A stretch of DNA of 64,000 bases from Pseudomonas capsici (GTDB lineage Bacteria > Pseudomonadota > Gammaproteobacteria > Pseudomonadales > Pseudomonadaceae). The notes beneath the pieces were generated by a model. It was not told where the DNA came from and did not search any database. It worked only from the letters and a program-made list of their open reading frames with translations. Below are positions 17,329 to 24,863 of the stretch, in pieces; position 1 is the stretch's first letter, and the number at the start of each line of letters is the position of its first letter. The stretch spans positions 1-64,000 of the forward strand of contig NZ_JAFGZD010000015.1 in the NCBI RefSeq assembly GCF_017165765.1. Reading direction: 5' to 3'. Both the position numbers and the translations under genes were made by a program.

Positions 17329-17967
17329 ATGACGCGCACTCCCCCTCCTCGCAAACCCCGAGCACGCAGCCAGGCCCGAATCGATTCGATTCTCGATGCT
17401 GCACGTACTCTGCTCGCAACCGAAGGAGTGGCCAGCCTGTCGATCTACAGCGTGGCCGAGCGCGCGGAAATACCGCCTTCGTCGGTCTATCACTTCTTCG
17501 CCAGCGTTCCGGCACTGCTTGAAGCCCTGACGGCAGATGTCCACGAAGCCTTCCGCACATCGCTGCAGAGCCCTATCGATCATGAGCAGCTCAGGGACTG
17601 GCGCGACCTGTCACGTCTGGTGGAACTGCGCATGCTGAACATCTACAACGCCGATGCTGCCGCTCGCCAGTTGATCCTTGCCCAGCACGGCCTGACCGAA
17701 ATCAATCAGGCCGACCGCCAGCATGACATCGAGCTGGGTCACCTGATGCTTGAAGTGTTCAACCGCCATTTCCCGGTACCGACACTGCCGGACGATGTGG
17801 ACGTCTTCGCCCTGGCAATGGAACTGGGCGACCGGGTCTACGCTCGCTCGGTGCAACTGCACGACCAGATCACTCCGCGCATGGCCGAAGAAGGCATGCG
17901 GGTATTCGACGCCTATCTGGGGCTGTACCTGCCGCCTTCCCTGCCAAAACGCCCGCAGCCTCTGTGA
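17329..17967 (+). CDS. TetR family transcriptional regulator
   Basis: This is a 212-residue protein. The N-terminal helix-turn-helix spans about residues 18-65 (RIDSILDAARTLLATEGVASLSIYSVAERAEIPPSSVYHFFASVPALLEAL), the standard TetR pattern ending in YHFF. The remaining 145 residues form the ligand and dimer domain, with no recognisable effector signature. It is separated from spuI by a terminator and converges with the ssu operon. Its target is not evident; polyamine or sulfonate genes next door are possible only by proximity. Confidence 0.88.
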   Translation: MTRTPPPRKPRARSQARIDSILDAARTLLATEGVASLSIYSVAERAEIPPSSVYHFFASVPALLEALTADVHEAFRTSLQSPIDHEQLRDWRDLSRLVELRMLNIYNADAAARQLILAQHGLTEINQADRQHDIELGHLMLEVFNRHFPVPTLPDDVDVFALAMELGDRVYARSVQLHDQITPRMAEEGMRVFDAYLGLYLPPSLPKRPQPL

Positions 17968-17974
17968 CACGGAT

Positions 17975-18010
17975 GTAAAAAACCCCGGAGGGCCTGCACC
18001 GTCCGGGGTC
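17975..18010 (-). terminator. Terminator of the ssu operon
   Basis: On the minus strand ACCCCGGA pairs with TCCGGGGT and is followed directly by TTTTTTAC. The stem lies at 17982-18009. It ends transcription from ssuF and may also stop TetR transcription from the other side. Confidence 0.8.
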
Positions 18011-18025
18011 GGGTGTCGCTGAAGA

Positions 18026-18241
18026 TCACAGCTTGGCGATCGACACCTCGGTGGACTTCACGAAGGCAATCACTTCGCTGCCCACGGCCAGTTCCAGCTC
18101 CTTGACCGAGCGGGTGGTGATGACCGACGTCACGATACCGGAAGCGGTCTGCACGTCGATTTCGGACAGCACGTCACCCTGGACGATTTCCTTGATGGTG
18201 CCTTTGAACTGGTTGCGCACGTTAATCGCTTTGATAGTCAT
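18026..18241 (-). CDS. ssuF: SsuF molybdopterin-binding-like (Mop domain) protein
   Basis: This is a 71-residue single Mop/TOBE domain: MTIKAINVRNQFKGTIKEIV, then DVLSEIDVQTASGIVTSVITTRSVKELELAVGSEVIAFVKST. The start has AAGGAAGG at ideal spacing; a longer frame to 18424 would overlap ssuB and lacks such a site. In Pseudomonas ssu operons the last gene, ssuF, encodes a molybdopterin-binding-like protein needed for growth on sulfonates. Its position directly after ssuB (28 bp) supports this name. Oligomers of such domains bind molybdate or tungstate oxyanions; its precise job in sulfonate use is unclear. Confidence 0.85.
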   Translation of the reverse strand: MTIKAINVRNQFKGTIKEIVQGDVLSEIDVQTASGIVTSVITTRSVKELELAVGSEVIAFVKSTEVSIAKL

Positions 18242-18269
18242 GGTATGCCTTCCTTTTGTGGGATCGGGG

Positions 18270-19082
18270 TTAATTGGCCCAGCGCAATTGCGTGGGCAAC
18301 GGTGAAGAGGGTTCGGGTTCAGGCGGCGATCCGGGCAGGGACAGCACGCGGTTAAGCACTTCGGTTTCCAGCGCAGCCAGACGATGCGAGCCACGCGCAC
18401 GAGGGCGCGGCAGGTCGACCACAAGGTCGAGCCCGATACTGCCTTCCTCGATCAGGATCACCCGATCGGCAATGGCCACGGCCTCGCTGACATCGTGAGT
18501 CACCAGCAGGACCGTGAAGCCATGCTTGCGCCACAGGCTTTCGATCAGTTGCTGCATTTCGATACGGGTCAGGGCATCCAGCGCGCCCAGCGGCTCATCG
18601 AGCAACAGCAGACGCGGTTTGTGGATCAACGCCCGCGCCAGGGCAACGCGCTGCTTCTGGCCACCGGACAACGCCGCCGGCCACTCATCGGCACGCTCGG
18701 CCAGACCGACGGCTTCCAGCGCTTCAAGCGCTTGCGCACGCCAGTCACCGCTCAGGCCAAGGCCCACGTTGTCGATGATCTTCTTCCAGGGCAGCAGACG
18801 CGCTTCCTGAAACATCAGACGAGTGTCTTCGCGAGCATCGGCCAGAGAAGCGGAACCGGCCAGCAACTGGCCCTCGGTTGGCTTGTCCAGACCGGCCAGC
18901 AGGCGCAACAGGGTGCTCTTGCCGCAACCGCTTCGCCCCACAACCGCCACGAACTGGCCGGCTGGAATGTGCAGATCGATGTCCTTGAGCACGACACGGG
19001 AGCCGAAGGCTTTCTTCAGATCCTGAATCGCCAGCGGAATACCCCGCAGCAGATGCGGAGGTTGTTGTTTGAGACTCGTCAT
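18270..19082 (-). CDS. ssuB: Aliphatic sulfonate ABC transporter ATPase SsuB
   Basis: This is a 270-residue ATPase. Its start forms an ATGA overlap with the ssuC stop (19079-19082); the ATG at 19130 would lie within ssuC. It has Walker A GRSGCGKS, LLPWKKI (typical of the SsuB/TauB group), signature LSGGQKQRVALARAL, Walker B LLLLDEPLGALD and switch VTHDVSEA. The C-terminus is Pro/Ser rich (PGSPPEPEPSSPLP). It drives uptake of alkanesulfonates with SsuA and SsuC during sulfate starvation. Confidence 0.92.
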   Translation of the reverse strand: MTSLKQQPPHLLRGIPLAIQDLKKAFGSRVVLKDIDLHIPAGQFVAVVGRSGCGKSTLLRLLAGLDKPTEGQLLAGSASLADAREDTRLMFQEARLLPWKKIIDNVGLGLSGDWRAQALEALEAVGLAERADEWPAALSGGQKQRVALARALIHKPRLLLLDEPLGALDALTRIEMQQLIESLWRKHGFTVLLVTHDVSEAVAIADRVILIEEGSIGLDLVVDLPRPRARGSHRLAALETEVLNRVLSLPGSPPEPEPSSPLPTQLRWAN

Positions 19083-19876
19083 GCTGCACCGCCTTTGCTG
19101 ACTTGATAGGCCGGGTGCCAGCGCAGGCACACTCGCTCCAGGGCACGCGCTGCCAGATCGGCCAGCTTGCCGAGCACGGCATACAGCACGATGGCCAGCA
19201 CCACGACGTCGGTTTGCAGGAATTCACGGGCATTCATGGCCAGATAGCCGATGCCGGAGCTGGCCGAGATGGTTTCGGCCACGATCAGGGTCAGCCACAT
19301 GAAACCCAGAGCAAAACGCACACCCACCAGAATCGAAGGCATGGCCCCCGGCAGGATCACATGGCGGAACAGGCTGAAGCCCGACAGACCATAGCTGCGG
19401 GACATTTCCACCAGCGCCGGGTCGATGTTGCGAATACCGTGATACGTGTTCAGATAGATCGGGAACAGAGTGCCCAGCGCGACCAGGAATATCTTCGCGG
19501 TCTCATCGATGCCGAACCACAGGATGACCAGCGGGATCAGCGCCAGGTGCGGCACGTTACGAATCATCTGCACCGAACTGTCCAGCAGACGCTCGCCCCA
19601 TTTGGTGAGGCCGGTAATGAAACCCAGTATCAGTCCGATACCGCCACCAATGGCGAAACCGATACCGGCACGCCAGCCGCTGATTGCCAGGTGGGTCCAG
19701 ATTTCACCGCTGGCCACCAGACTGTAACCAGCTTCGATGACAGCGCTGGGTGCCGGCAGGATGCGTGTCGACAGCCAGCCGGCGCTGACCGACAGTTGCC
19801 AGACCGCCAACAGCAAGACTGGAAGTGCCCAGGGCGCCAGTCTGTGGATGGTTCGTTGCGAAGCACTAAGGCTCAT
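19079..19876 (-). CDS. ssuC: Aliphatic sulfonate ABC transporter permease SsuC
   Basis: This is a 265-residue permease with about six helices and the loop EMSRSYGLSGFSLFRHVILPGAMPSILVGVRFALG that contacts the ATPase. It also has the family segment PPSAVIEAG-like LPAPSAVIEAGYSL near residue 45. It is coupled to ssuB by a 4 nt overlap. It lies only 28 bp from ssuA; in most Pseudomonas operons the monooxygenase gene ssuD sits between these two, and it is absent here. Confidence 0.92.
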   Translation of the reverse strand: MSLSASQRTIHRLAPWALPVLLLAVWQLSVSAGWLSTRILPAPSAVIEAGYSLVASGEIWTHLAISGWRAGIGFAIGGGIGLILGFITGLTKWGERLLDSSVQMIRNVPHLALIPLVILWFGIDETAKIFLVALGTLFPIYLNTYHGIRNIDPALVEMSRSYGLSGFSLFRHVILPGAMPSILVGVRFALGFMWLTLIVAETISASSGIGYLAMNAREFLQTDVVVLAIVLYAVLGKLADLAARALERVCLRWHPAYQVSKGGAA

Positions 19877-19904
19877 GGAGTTGTCTCCTCGAAAGGCCTG
19901 CCAA

Positions 19905-20870
19905 TCACTGTGCTTTCGCTACAGCAGCGGGAGGTGTCCAGATCACGTCGGCAATGCGCAGTGGCTTGGGAATCAGCTTGAGCTGATAGAAGGTGTCAGC
20001 GATTTTCTGCTGGGCATCGACGACCTGAGGTGTGATGAACAGTGCGCCGTAGCCCTGACGTTTCAGCGACGTCAGGGTAATGTCGGCAGGCAGGCCCAGC
20101 AGCGGTGCAACCTGTTTGGTCACTTCCTCGGGGTGAGCCTTGGACCACTCGCCCACGGCACGAATCTCTTCGACAAGGGCCTCGATCACTTTCGGATTCT
20201 TCTGGGCGTAAGGCTTGGTCGCCAGATAGAACTGATGGTTATCCGCGATGCCGGAGCCGTCCCTCAGGGTCCGCGCCTGCAATTGCTGCTCGGCGGCAGC
20301 CTGATAAGGGTCCCAGATGACCCAGGCATCGACACTGCCACGCTCGAAAGCGGCACGCGCATCGGCCGGTGGCAGGAACACGGTCTGGATATCGGTGTAT
20401 TTCAACCCGGCATCTTCCAGCGCGCGCACCAGCAGGTAGTGAACGTTGGAACCCTTGTTGAGGGCGACCTTCTTGCCCTTGAGTTCCTTGACCGACGTGA
20501 TCGGTGAATCCTTGGGTACCAGAATCGCTTCACTGGTAGGCGCTGGCGGCTCATAGGCCACGTAAAGCAGATCGGCACCGGCAGCCTGAGCGAAGACCGG
20601 AGGCGTCTCGCCCGTCACGCCAAAATCGATGGAGCCGACATTCAGGCCTTCCAGCAGTTGAGGGCCGCCCGGGAATTCGGTCCACTGCACTTTCACACCT
20701 TGCTCGGCCAGACGCTTCTCGAGGGAGCCTTTGGCTTTCAGCACCACCAGGGTGCCGTACTTCTGATAACCGATCCGAAGGTCTTCAGCCTGAGCCTGGG
20801 TAATGGCTCCCAGAGCGACTGCTGCGCTAAACAGAGCGGCCAGGCCTCGACGCAAGATGAGAGTGCGCAT
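19905..20870 (-). CDS. ssuA: Sulfonate ABC transporter substrate-binding protein SsuA
   Basis: This is a 321-residue periplasmic binding protein starting at MRTLILRRGLAAL, with AGGAGC upstream; longer frames add residues before the signal peptide. Cleavage is likely after AQA near residue 28. The body starts LRIGYQKYGTLVVLKAKGSLEKRL and includes GGPQLLEGLNVGSIDFGVTGETPPVFAQAAG and the YEPPAPTSEAILVPKDSPI segment, hallmarks of SsuA. It captures alkanesulfonates for SsuBC. It is the first gene of the ssuACBF run. An AT-rich box shared with lsfA lies about 100 nt upstream. Confidence 0.9.
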   Translation of the reverse strand: MRTLILRRGLAALFSAAVALGAITQAQAEDLRIGYQKYGTLVVLKAKGSLEKRLAEQGVKVQWTEFPGGPQLLEGLNVGSIDFGVTGETPPVFAQAAGADLLYVAYEPPAPTSEAILVPKDSPITSVKELKGKKVALNKGSNVHYLLVRALEDAGLKYTDIQTVFLPPADARAAFERGSVDAWVIWDPYQAAAEQQLQARTLRDGSGIADNHQFYLATKPYAQKNPKVIEALVEEIRAVGEWSKAHPEEVTKQVAPLLGLPADITLTSLKRQGYGALFITPQVVDAQQKIADTFYQLKLIPKPLRIADVIWTPPAAVAKAQ

Positions 20871-20971
20871 GGGGCGCTCCTTTGCTGGGTATTGAGTAGT
20901 CATGAGGCGAAAACCGCCGCGATGGAGTGACATTAACAGCAGTTTTTTATATCCATAAATCTTATTTATTC

Positions 20972-20996
20972 ATTTGGTTATTCCTTAAATGAATAT
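20972..20996 (-). promoter_or_regulatory. Conserved box upstream of ssuA
   Basis: On the plus strand this reads ATTTGGTTATTCC then TTAAATGAATAT. By my count it matches 21 of 25 positions, without gaps, with the box upstream of lsfA at 21798-21822. It lies 101 nt before the ssuA start. A shared sulfate-starvation site (CysB or another regulator) is inferred. Confidence 0.5.
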
Positions 20997-21021
20997 AAGA
21001 ATTTATGACTTTCCCGCCCAT

Positions 21022-21046
21022 AAAAAAGGGCCGATAAATCGGCCCG
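21022..21046 (-). terminator. Terminator of lsfA
   Basis: On the minus strand GGGCCGA-TTTA-TCGGCCC is followed by TTTTTTA. It lies 28 nt after the lsfA stop, so lsfA and ssuA are separate transcripts. Confidence 0.88.
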
Positions 21047-21073
21047 AATAACCCCACTCGATGAAGCTGTAAA

Positions 21074-21712
21074 TCAACGGTTCGGCTGTGGCGTCAGACG
21101 CAGGTAAGGCGTGACGGCCTTGTAGCCTTTCGGGAAACGCTCCTTGATCTCGGCTTCGTCCTTGATCGACGGCACGATCACCACATCATCGCCATCCACC
21201 CAGTTGGCTGGCGTGGCGACCTTGTAGTTGTCGGTCAATTGCAGAGAGTCGATGACCCGCAGGATCTCGTTGAAGTTGCGCCCGGTGCTGGCTGGGTAAG
21301 TGATGGTCAGGCGTACTTTCTTGTTCGGATCGATCACGAACAGAGAGCGCACGGTCAGGGTATCGCTGGCATTGGGGTGGATCAGGTCGTACAGGTCGGA
21401 CACCTTGCGATCGGCATCGGCCAGGATCGGGAAATTGACCCGGGTGTTTTGGGTGGTGTTGATGTCGTCGATCCATTTGACATGGGAATCGACCGGGTCC
21501 ACCGACAGCGCAATCGCCTTGACGCCGCGCTTGGCGAACTCGTCTTTCAATTTGGCAGTGAACCCCAACTCGGTGGTGCAGACTGGCGTGAAATCCGCCG
21601 GGTGGGAAAACAACACACCCCAGCTATTGCCCAGCCATTCATGGAAGCGGATACGGCCCTCACTGGAGTCCTGTTCAAAGTCAGGGGCGATATCGCCAAG
21701 TCGCAGTGTCAT
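21074..21712 (-). CDS. lsfA: 1-Cys peroxiredoxin LsfA
   Basis: This is a 212-residue AhpC/TSA family protein of the Prx6 (1-Cys) type. The peroxidatic Cys45 sits in HPADFTPVCTTELG, and Arg and Pro of the active site are present; there is no resolving cysteine. The C-terminal extension (GDDVVIVPSIKDEAEIKERFPKGYKAVTPYLRLTP) is typical. LsfA was first found in Pseudomonas as a sulfate-starvation-induced protein and is normally linked to the ssu operon, where it may guard against peroxide from flavin oxygenases. It has its own terminator and promoter region here. Confidence 0.92.
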   Translation of the reverse strand: MTLRLGDIAPDFEQDSSEGRIRFHEWLGNSWGVLFSHPADFTPVCTTELGFTAKLKDEFAKRGVKAIALSVDPVDSHVKWIDDINTTQNTRVNFPILADADRKVSDLYDLIHPNASDTLTVRSLFVIDPNKKVRLTITYPASTGRNFNEILRVIDSLQLTDNYKVATPANWVDGDDVVIVPSIKDEAEIKERFPKGYKAVTPYLRLTPQPNR

Positions 21713-21797
21713 GGTGTTGCTCCTTTCGATCGGGTATTCGTTGAGGTATAGATCTACTGTGCACCGCCCGCTAAAAAATTAAAAAGAATGGATATCG

Positions 21798-21822
21798 ATT
21801 TGGTTAGGCCTGAAAGGAATAT
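21798..21822 (-). promoter_or_regulatory. Conserved box upstream of lsfA
   Basis: On the plus strand this reads ATTTGGTTAGGCC then TGAAAGGAATAT. It is the partner of the box at 20972-20996 and lies 85 nt before the lsfA start. An AT-rich run AAAAAATTAAAAAGAATG lies between it and the gene. Confidence 0.5.
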
Positions 21823-21834
21823 CAAATTCCGGGC

Positions 21835-21861
21835 AAAAAGAACCCCGCCGAAGCGGGGTTC
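21835..21861 (-). terminator. Terminator of the OprD-family porin gene
   Basis: On the minus strand AACCCCGC-TTCG-GCGGGGTT is followed by CTTTTT. The stem is perfect over 8 bp with a stable UUCG-type loop, 19 nt after the porin stop. Confidence 0.9.
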
Positions 21862-21879
21862 CTTTTCAACTGACCGGGC

Positions 21880-23262
21880 TTATTTGAAAGCGTAGGTGTA
21901 GTTGAAGATCAGACGAGTCTGGTCGGCGTTGCTGGCCTGGTTCAGACCTTCATCCGCACGGTAGGTACCGTGACGCAGAGTAGTACCGAAACCTTTCAAC
22001 GGGCCGCTCTGGACTACGTAGTCGATACGCATGTCGCGTTCCCACTCGGAGTACTCATGACCAACAGAGTTACGGTTGACGACGCCGCCAGTGGTAAAGG
22101 CAGCGCCTTTGATGTCATCACCACGCAGATAGGCAATCGCAGCCTTCAGACCTGGAACACCGACCTTGGCGAAATCATACGAGTACTGACCGAAAGTGGT
22201 TTTTTCACCAGCACGGTTGAACTGGTTGATCATCGAGTCAGTGAACAGGTAGAAGCTGGAGCCACCGTTACCTTCTGGACGGCCACGGCCATCGACAACG
22301 TTACCCTGGTTCAGGTTGACAAAACCACCGTCGCCACCGACTTCCTGGTATCCGGCCAGGAATGCATGACCACCCAAGGTGTAGGTGAACATGGCAGACC
22401 AGGTCTTGTTGTCGACTTCGCCAGCATTTTTGGCATAGCCGTTGTTGTTGTTGAAACTGTAACCCGCTACGTTCTTGCCGTTGTTGCCATCAGCACTGCT
22501 GTCGAAATAGCGCAAGTCAGTCTTGAAGGACTGGTCAGGAGCGATTTGATAAACGTGTACCAGACCCAGGAAGTTCTGCTTGTAGAAATCTTCCAGGTTA
22601 GCGAAGTAGTACTGCAGAGTCAGGTCTTTGGTGACTTTCCAGTCGCCACCGGCGAAACGGAATTCATTGCTGTCGCGAGTAGCGCCGTTAACGGACAGGC
22701 CGGTGAAGTTGCTGGAAGCACGACCAGCAGAACCGGTCAGTTGGCCGCCAGTCAGGGTGAAGTTGTCCAGATCTTTGGAAGTAATCATGCCGCCTTCAAA
22801 GACCTGAGGCAGCAAACGACCGTCGTTGGAAACCAGGATTGGCAGGTTTGGCGACAAAGCGTTACCGACTTTCAGTTCGGTTTTCGAGATACGCACCTTG
22901 GCGTTGGCACCACCGCGGCTCCAGGAACTGACCGAATCACCGTCAGTATCCATCGGGAAGAAGGTGTTTTGAGTAGTAGCGGTCTTGTTCTTGATACCAC
23001 CGCCCAGATGGACACCCACCAGAGCCTGAACATCCAGACCGAAGCCAACAGTGCCTTCGGTGAAACCCGAGATGTAGTCGAATTTCAGACCGGTAGCGGT
23101 TTCACGCTGGTCGGTAACGTTACGGCCTTCACGCAGGTCGTTGTTGAAGTACATGGTACGGGAACTGATGGTCGCCTTGCTGTCTTCAATGAAACCTGCT
23201 GCGCCGGCCTGCTGGGCCAATACACCAAATGTTACGGCCAGGGCCAGGGTGGACTTCTTCAT
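21880..23262 (-). CDS. OprD family outer-membrane porin
   Basis: This is a 460-residue OprD-family beta-barrel. The start MKKSTLALAV begins a Sec signal peptide (cleavage after QAGA near residue 21); a frame to 23361 only adds non-signal residues. The mature N-terminus GFIEDSKATISSRTMYFNNDLREG, the internal LPQVFEGGMITSKDLDNFTLTGGQL and the C-terminal NYTYAFK (aromatic end for barrel insertion) are family features. These porins admit amino acids, dipeptides or organic acids. Location between lsfA and sulfonate uptake genes suggests sulfonate or sulfate-ester entry; that is inference. The subfamily is nearest OprE/OprQ in my reading. Confidence 0.88.
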   Translation of the reverse strand: MKKSTLALAVTFGVLAQQAGAAGFIEDSKATISSRTMYFNNDLREGRNVTDQRETATGLKFDYISGFTEGTVGFGLDVQALVGVHLGGGIKNKTATTQNTFFPMDTDGDSVSSWSRGGANAKVRISKTELKVGNALSPNLPILVSNDGRLLPQVFEGGMITSKDLDNFTLTGGQLTGSAGRASSNFTGLSVNGATRDSNEFRFAGGDWKVTKDLTLQYYFANLEDFYKQNFLGLVHVYQIAPDQSFKTDLRYFDSSADGNNGKNVAGYSFNNNNGYAKNAGEVDNKTWSAMFTYTLGGHAFLAGYQEVGGDGGFVNLNQGNVVDGRGRPEGNGGSSFYLFTDSMINQFNRAGEKTTFGQYSYDFAKVGVPGLKAAIAYLRGDDIKGAAFTTGGVVNRNSVGHEYSEWERDMRIDYVVQSGPLKGFGTTLRHGTYRADEGLNQASNADQTRLIFNYTYAFK

Positions 23263-23644
23263 TGCTACGCTCCTCGTGAATCTAATTTTTTTAATCCATG
23301 GTGCCGAGCAAGGCTCTGACCCATGTATTCGCGTTAAACGCCAGACCCGACCAGAGGTCAATGGTTACTGCGCGCTTCGAGACTCAAATGACTAGACCGC
23401 GTGTGTCACTGGTGCAAGGTAGTGAAAATCCGATAAATCCAAAAGCAGTTATTCACAACCCCTTTAGACCGATTTGATATATGTCACAACACATGTCAAC
23501 CGCGACGCCAAGGAGTGTATCCATCAAATAAGCTAATTCCCAAAAAATATTTTTCGACCATTCGTCAGATCGTTTAGTTTTCAGCTACCGGACCACCGGA
23601 TCTCGACTCTCCAGTCACGAAATCCCAACCGGAAAGCCCAAAAA
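23263..23644. other. Divergent promoter region, porin / SsuA-like gene
   Basis: This 382 bp gap has no gene. It is AT-rich for this genome and must hold the promoters of the porin (minus) and the SsuA-like gene (plus). The side nearest the plus gene carries the conserved box at 23528-23576. No clear core promoter hexamers could be fixed. Confidence 0.6.
23528..23576 (+). promoter_or_regulatory. Conserved box upstream of the SsuA-like gene
   Basis: The box begins ATAAGCTAATTC and ends AGATCGTTTA. It aligns without gaps to 24767-24815 upstream of tauA, with 34 of 49 positions identical by my count, the first 12 all identical. It lies 68 nt before the gene start. It is a candidate binding site for CysB or another sulfur regulator. 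Confidence 0.55.
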
Positions 23645-24616
23645 ATGACGACAAAAAATATTAAAAAACAAACACTTAATCATCTATTAGCAGCAATTGT
23701 GACAATTGCCACCACCTTGACACTTTCCATGCCAGCGGACGCAAAAGAAACTTTGCGAATCGGCTTTCAGAAGTCCTCAACGCTCATTTCGGTGCTCAAA
23801 AGCCAGGGTACGCTGGAGCGTGAGCTGAACAAAAAAGGCATTTCGGTGTCGTGGCATGAGTTTCCCAGCGGCCTGCCTTTGCTCGAATCCCTCAACGTGG
23901 GCAATGTCGACCTGAGCGCCGATGTCGCCGATACGGTTCCGGTTTTTGCTCAGGCGGCAGGTGCGCGGCTCACCTACTTCGCTCAGGAAGCCTCCTCTCC
24001 CTCTGCCCAGGCGATTGTCGTGCGCAGCGATTCGGCGTTCAAAACCCTCGCCGACCTCAAGGGCAGGAAAATCGCAGTCACCAAGGCCGCTGGCAGCCAT
24101 TACTTGTTGATTGCCGCCCTGAACAAGGCCGGTTTGAAGTTCACCGACATCGAACCCGCCTACCTCACACCCGCCGATGGCCGCGCCGCGTTCGAGAACG
24201 GCAAGGTGGATGCCTGGGTGACCTGGGAACCCTTCCTCAGCAGCGTCCAGCGCCAGTTGCCTACTCGTACCCTGGCCGATGGCAGCGGTCTGGCCAGCTA
24301 CAAACGCTATTACCTGACCACCACGCCTTACGCCAACAGTCACCCGGAAGTGCTCAAGGTGGTATTCGCCGAGCTCAAAAAGACCGGCGAATGGGTCAAG
24401 GCTCATCCGAACGAAGCGGCAAGAATCCTGAGCCCGCTGTGGGGCAACCTGGACGTCGCCACCGTAGAGGCAGCCAATGAGCGTCGCAGCTATGCGGTGC
24501 AAGCCGTTCAAGCCAGCCAGCTCGACGAGCAACAGAGCATTGCCGATGCGTTCCTGGCAGCGGGGTTATTGCCCAAGGCCGTGGATGCCAAGGATGTGCA
24601 GGTCTGGAAGCCTTGA
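23645..24616 (+). CDS. SsuA-like sulfonate-binding protein, stand-alone
   Basis: This is a 323-residue periplasmic binding protein paralogous to SsuA in this window. The signal peptide covers about residues 1-32 (ending SMPADA-KE). It is followed by LRIGFQKSSTLISVLKSQGTLEREL, FPSGLPLLESLNVGNVDLSADVADTVPVFAQAAG and DGRAAFENGKVDAWVTWEPFLSS. It has no permease or ATPase of its own beside it; the next genes, tauABC, form a complete transporter of the same superfamily. It may deliver a different sulfonate to TauBC or SsuBC. The N-terminus is rich in Lys/Asn/Thr, and the codon use there is more AT-rich than in its neighbours. Confidence 0.85.
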   Translation: MTTKNIKKQTLNHLLAAIVTIATTLTLSMPADAKETLRIGFQKSSTLISVLKSQGTLERELNKKGISVSWHEFPSGLPLLESLNVGNVDLSADVADTVPVFAQAAGARLTYFAQEASSPSAQAIVVRSDSAFKTLADLKGRKIAVTKAAGSHYLLIAALNKAGLKFTDIEPAYLTPADGRAAFENGKVDAWVTWEPFLSSVQRQLPTRTLADGSGLASYKRYYLTTTPYANSHPEVLKVVFAELKKTGEWVKAHPNEAARILSPLWGNLDVATVEAANERRSYAVQAVQASQLDEQQSIADAFLAAGLLPKAVDAKDVQVWKP

Positions 24617-24633
24617 AGTCGTAATGCGCCGGT

Positions 24634-24736
24634 GTAGGAGCGCGCTTGCCCTGGGCGGCACTCCGACGATCGGCTGCGCAGCAGTCGTAGATTTTGCGAG
24701 CGCTTCGCACTCGATCGCGGGCAAGCGCGCTCCTAC
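24634..24736. repeat. Palindromic repeat before tauA
   Basis: Perfect 18 bp arms at 24634-24651 and 24719-24736 (GTAGGAGCGCGCTTGCCC type) flank a 67 nt spacer that itself contains GCGAGCGCTTCGC. It is the same family as the spuD-spuE palindrome and lies in the gap between the SsuA-like gene and tauA. Confidence 0.85.
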
Positions 24737-24766
24737 TACAGTCAGGAAAAGTCTCGTTTTCAGCTC

Positions 24767-24815
24767 ATAAGCTAATTCAAAAAAGTTATTTATTTCTGAA
24801 TTCTTAGATCATTTA
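24767..24815 (+). promoter_or_regulatory. Conserved box upstream of tauA
   Basis: The box begins ATAAGCTAATTC and ends AGATCATTTA, the partner of 23528-23576. It lies 48 nt before the tauA start. The middle is A/T-rich (AAAAAAGTTATTTATTTC), as expected for a LysR-type activator site. Confidence 0.55.
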
Positions 24816-24863
24816 CGCTCCGTAGCCAGCCAGTCCCCGGCCCGCCTGATACGGAGCATCACC

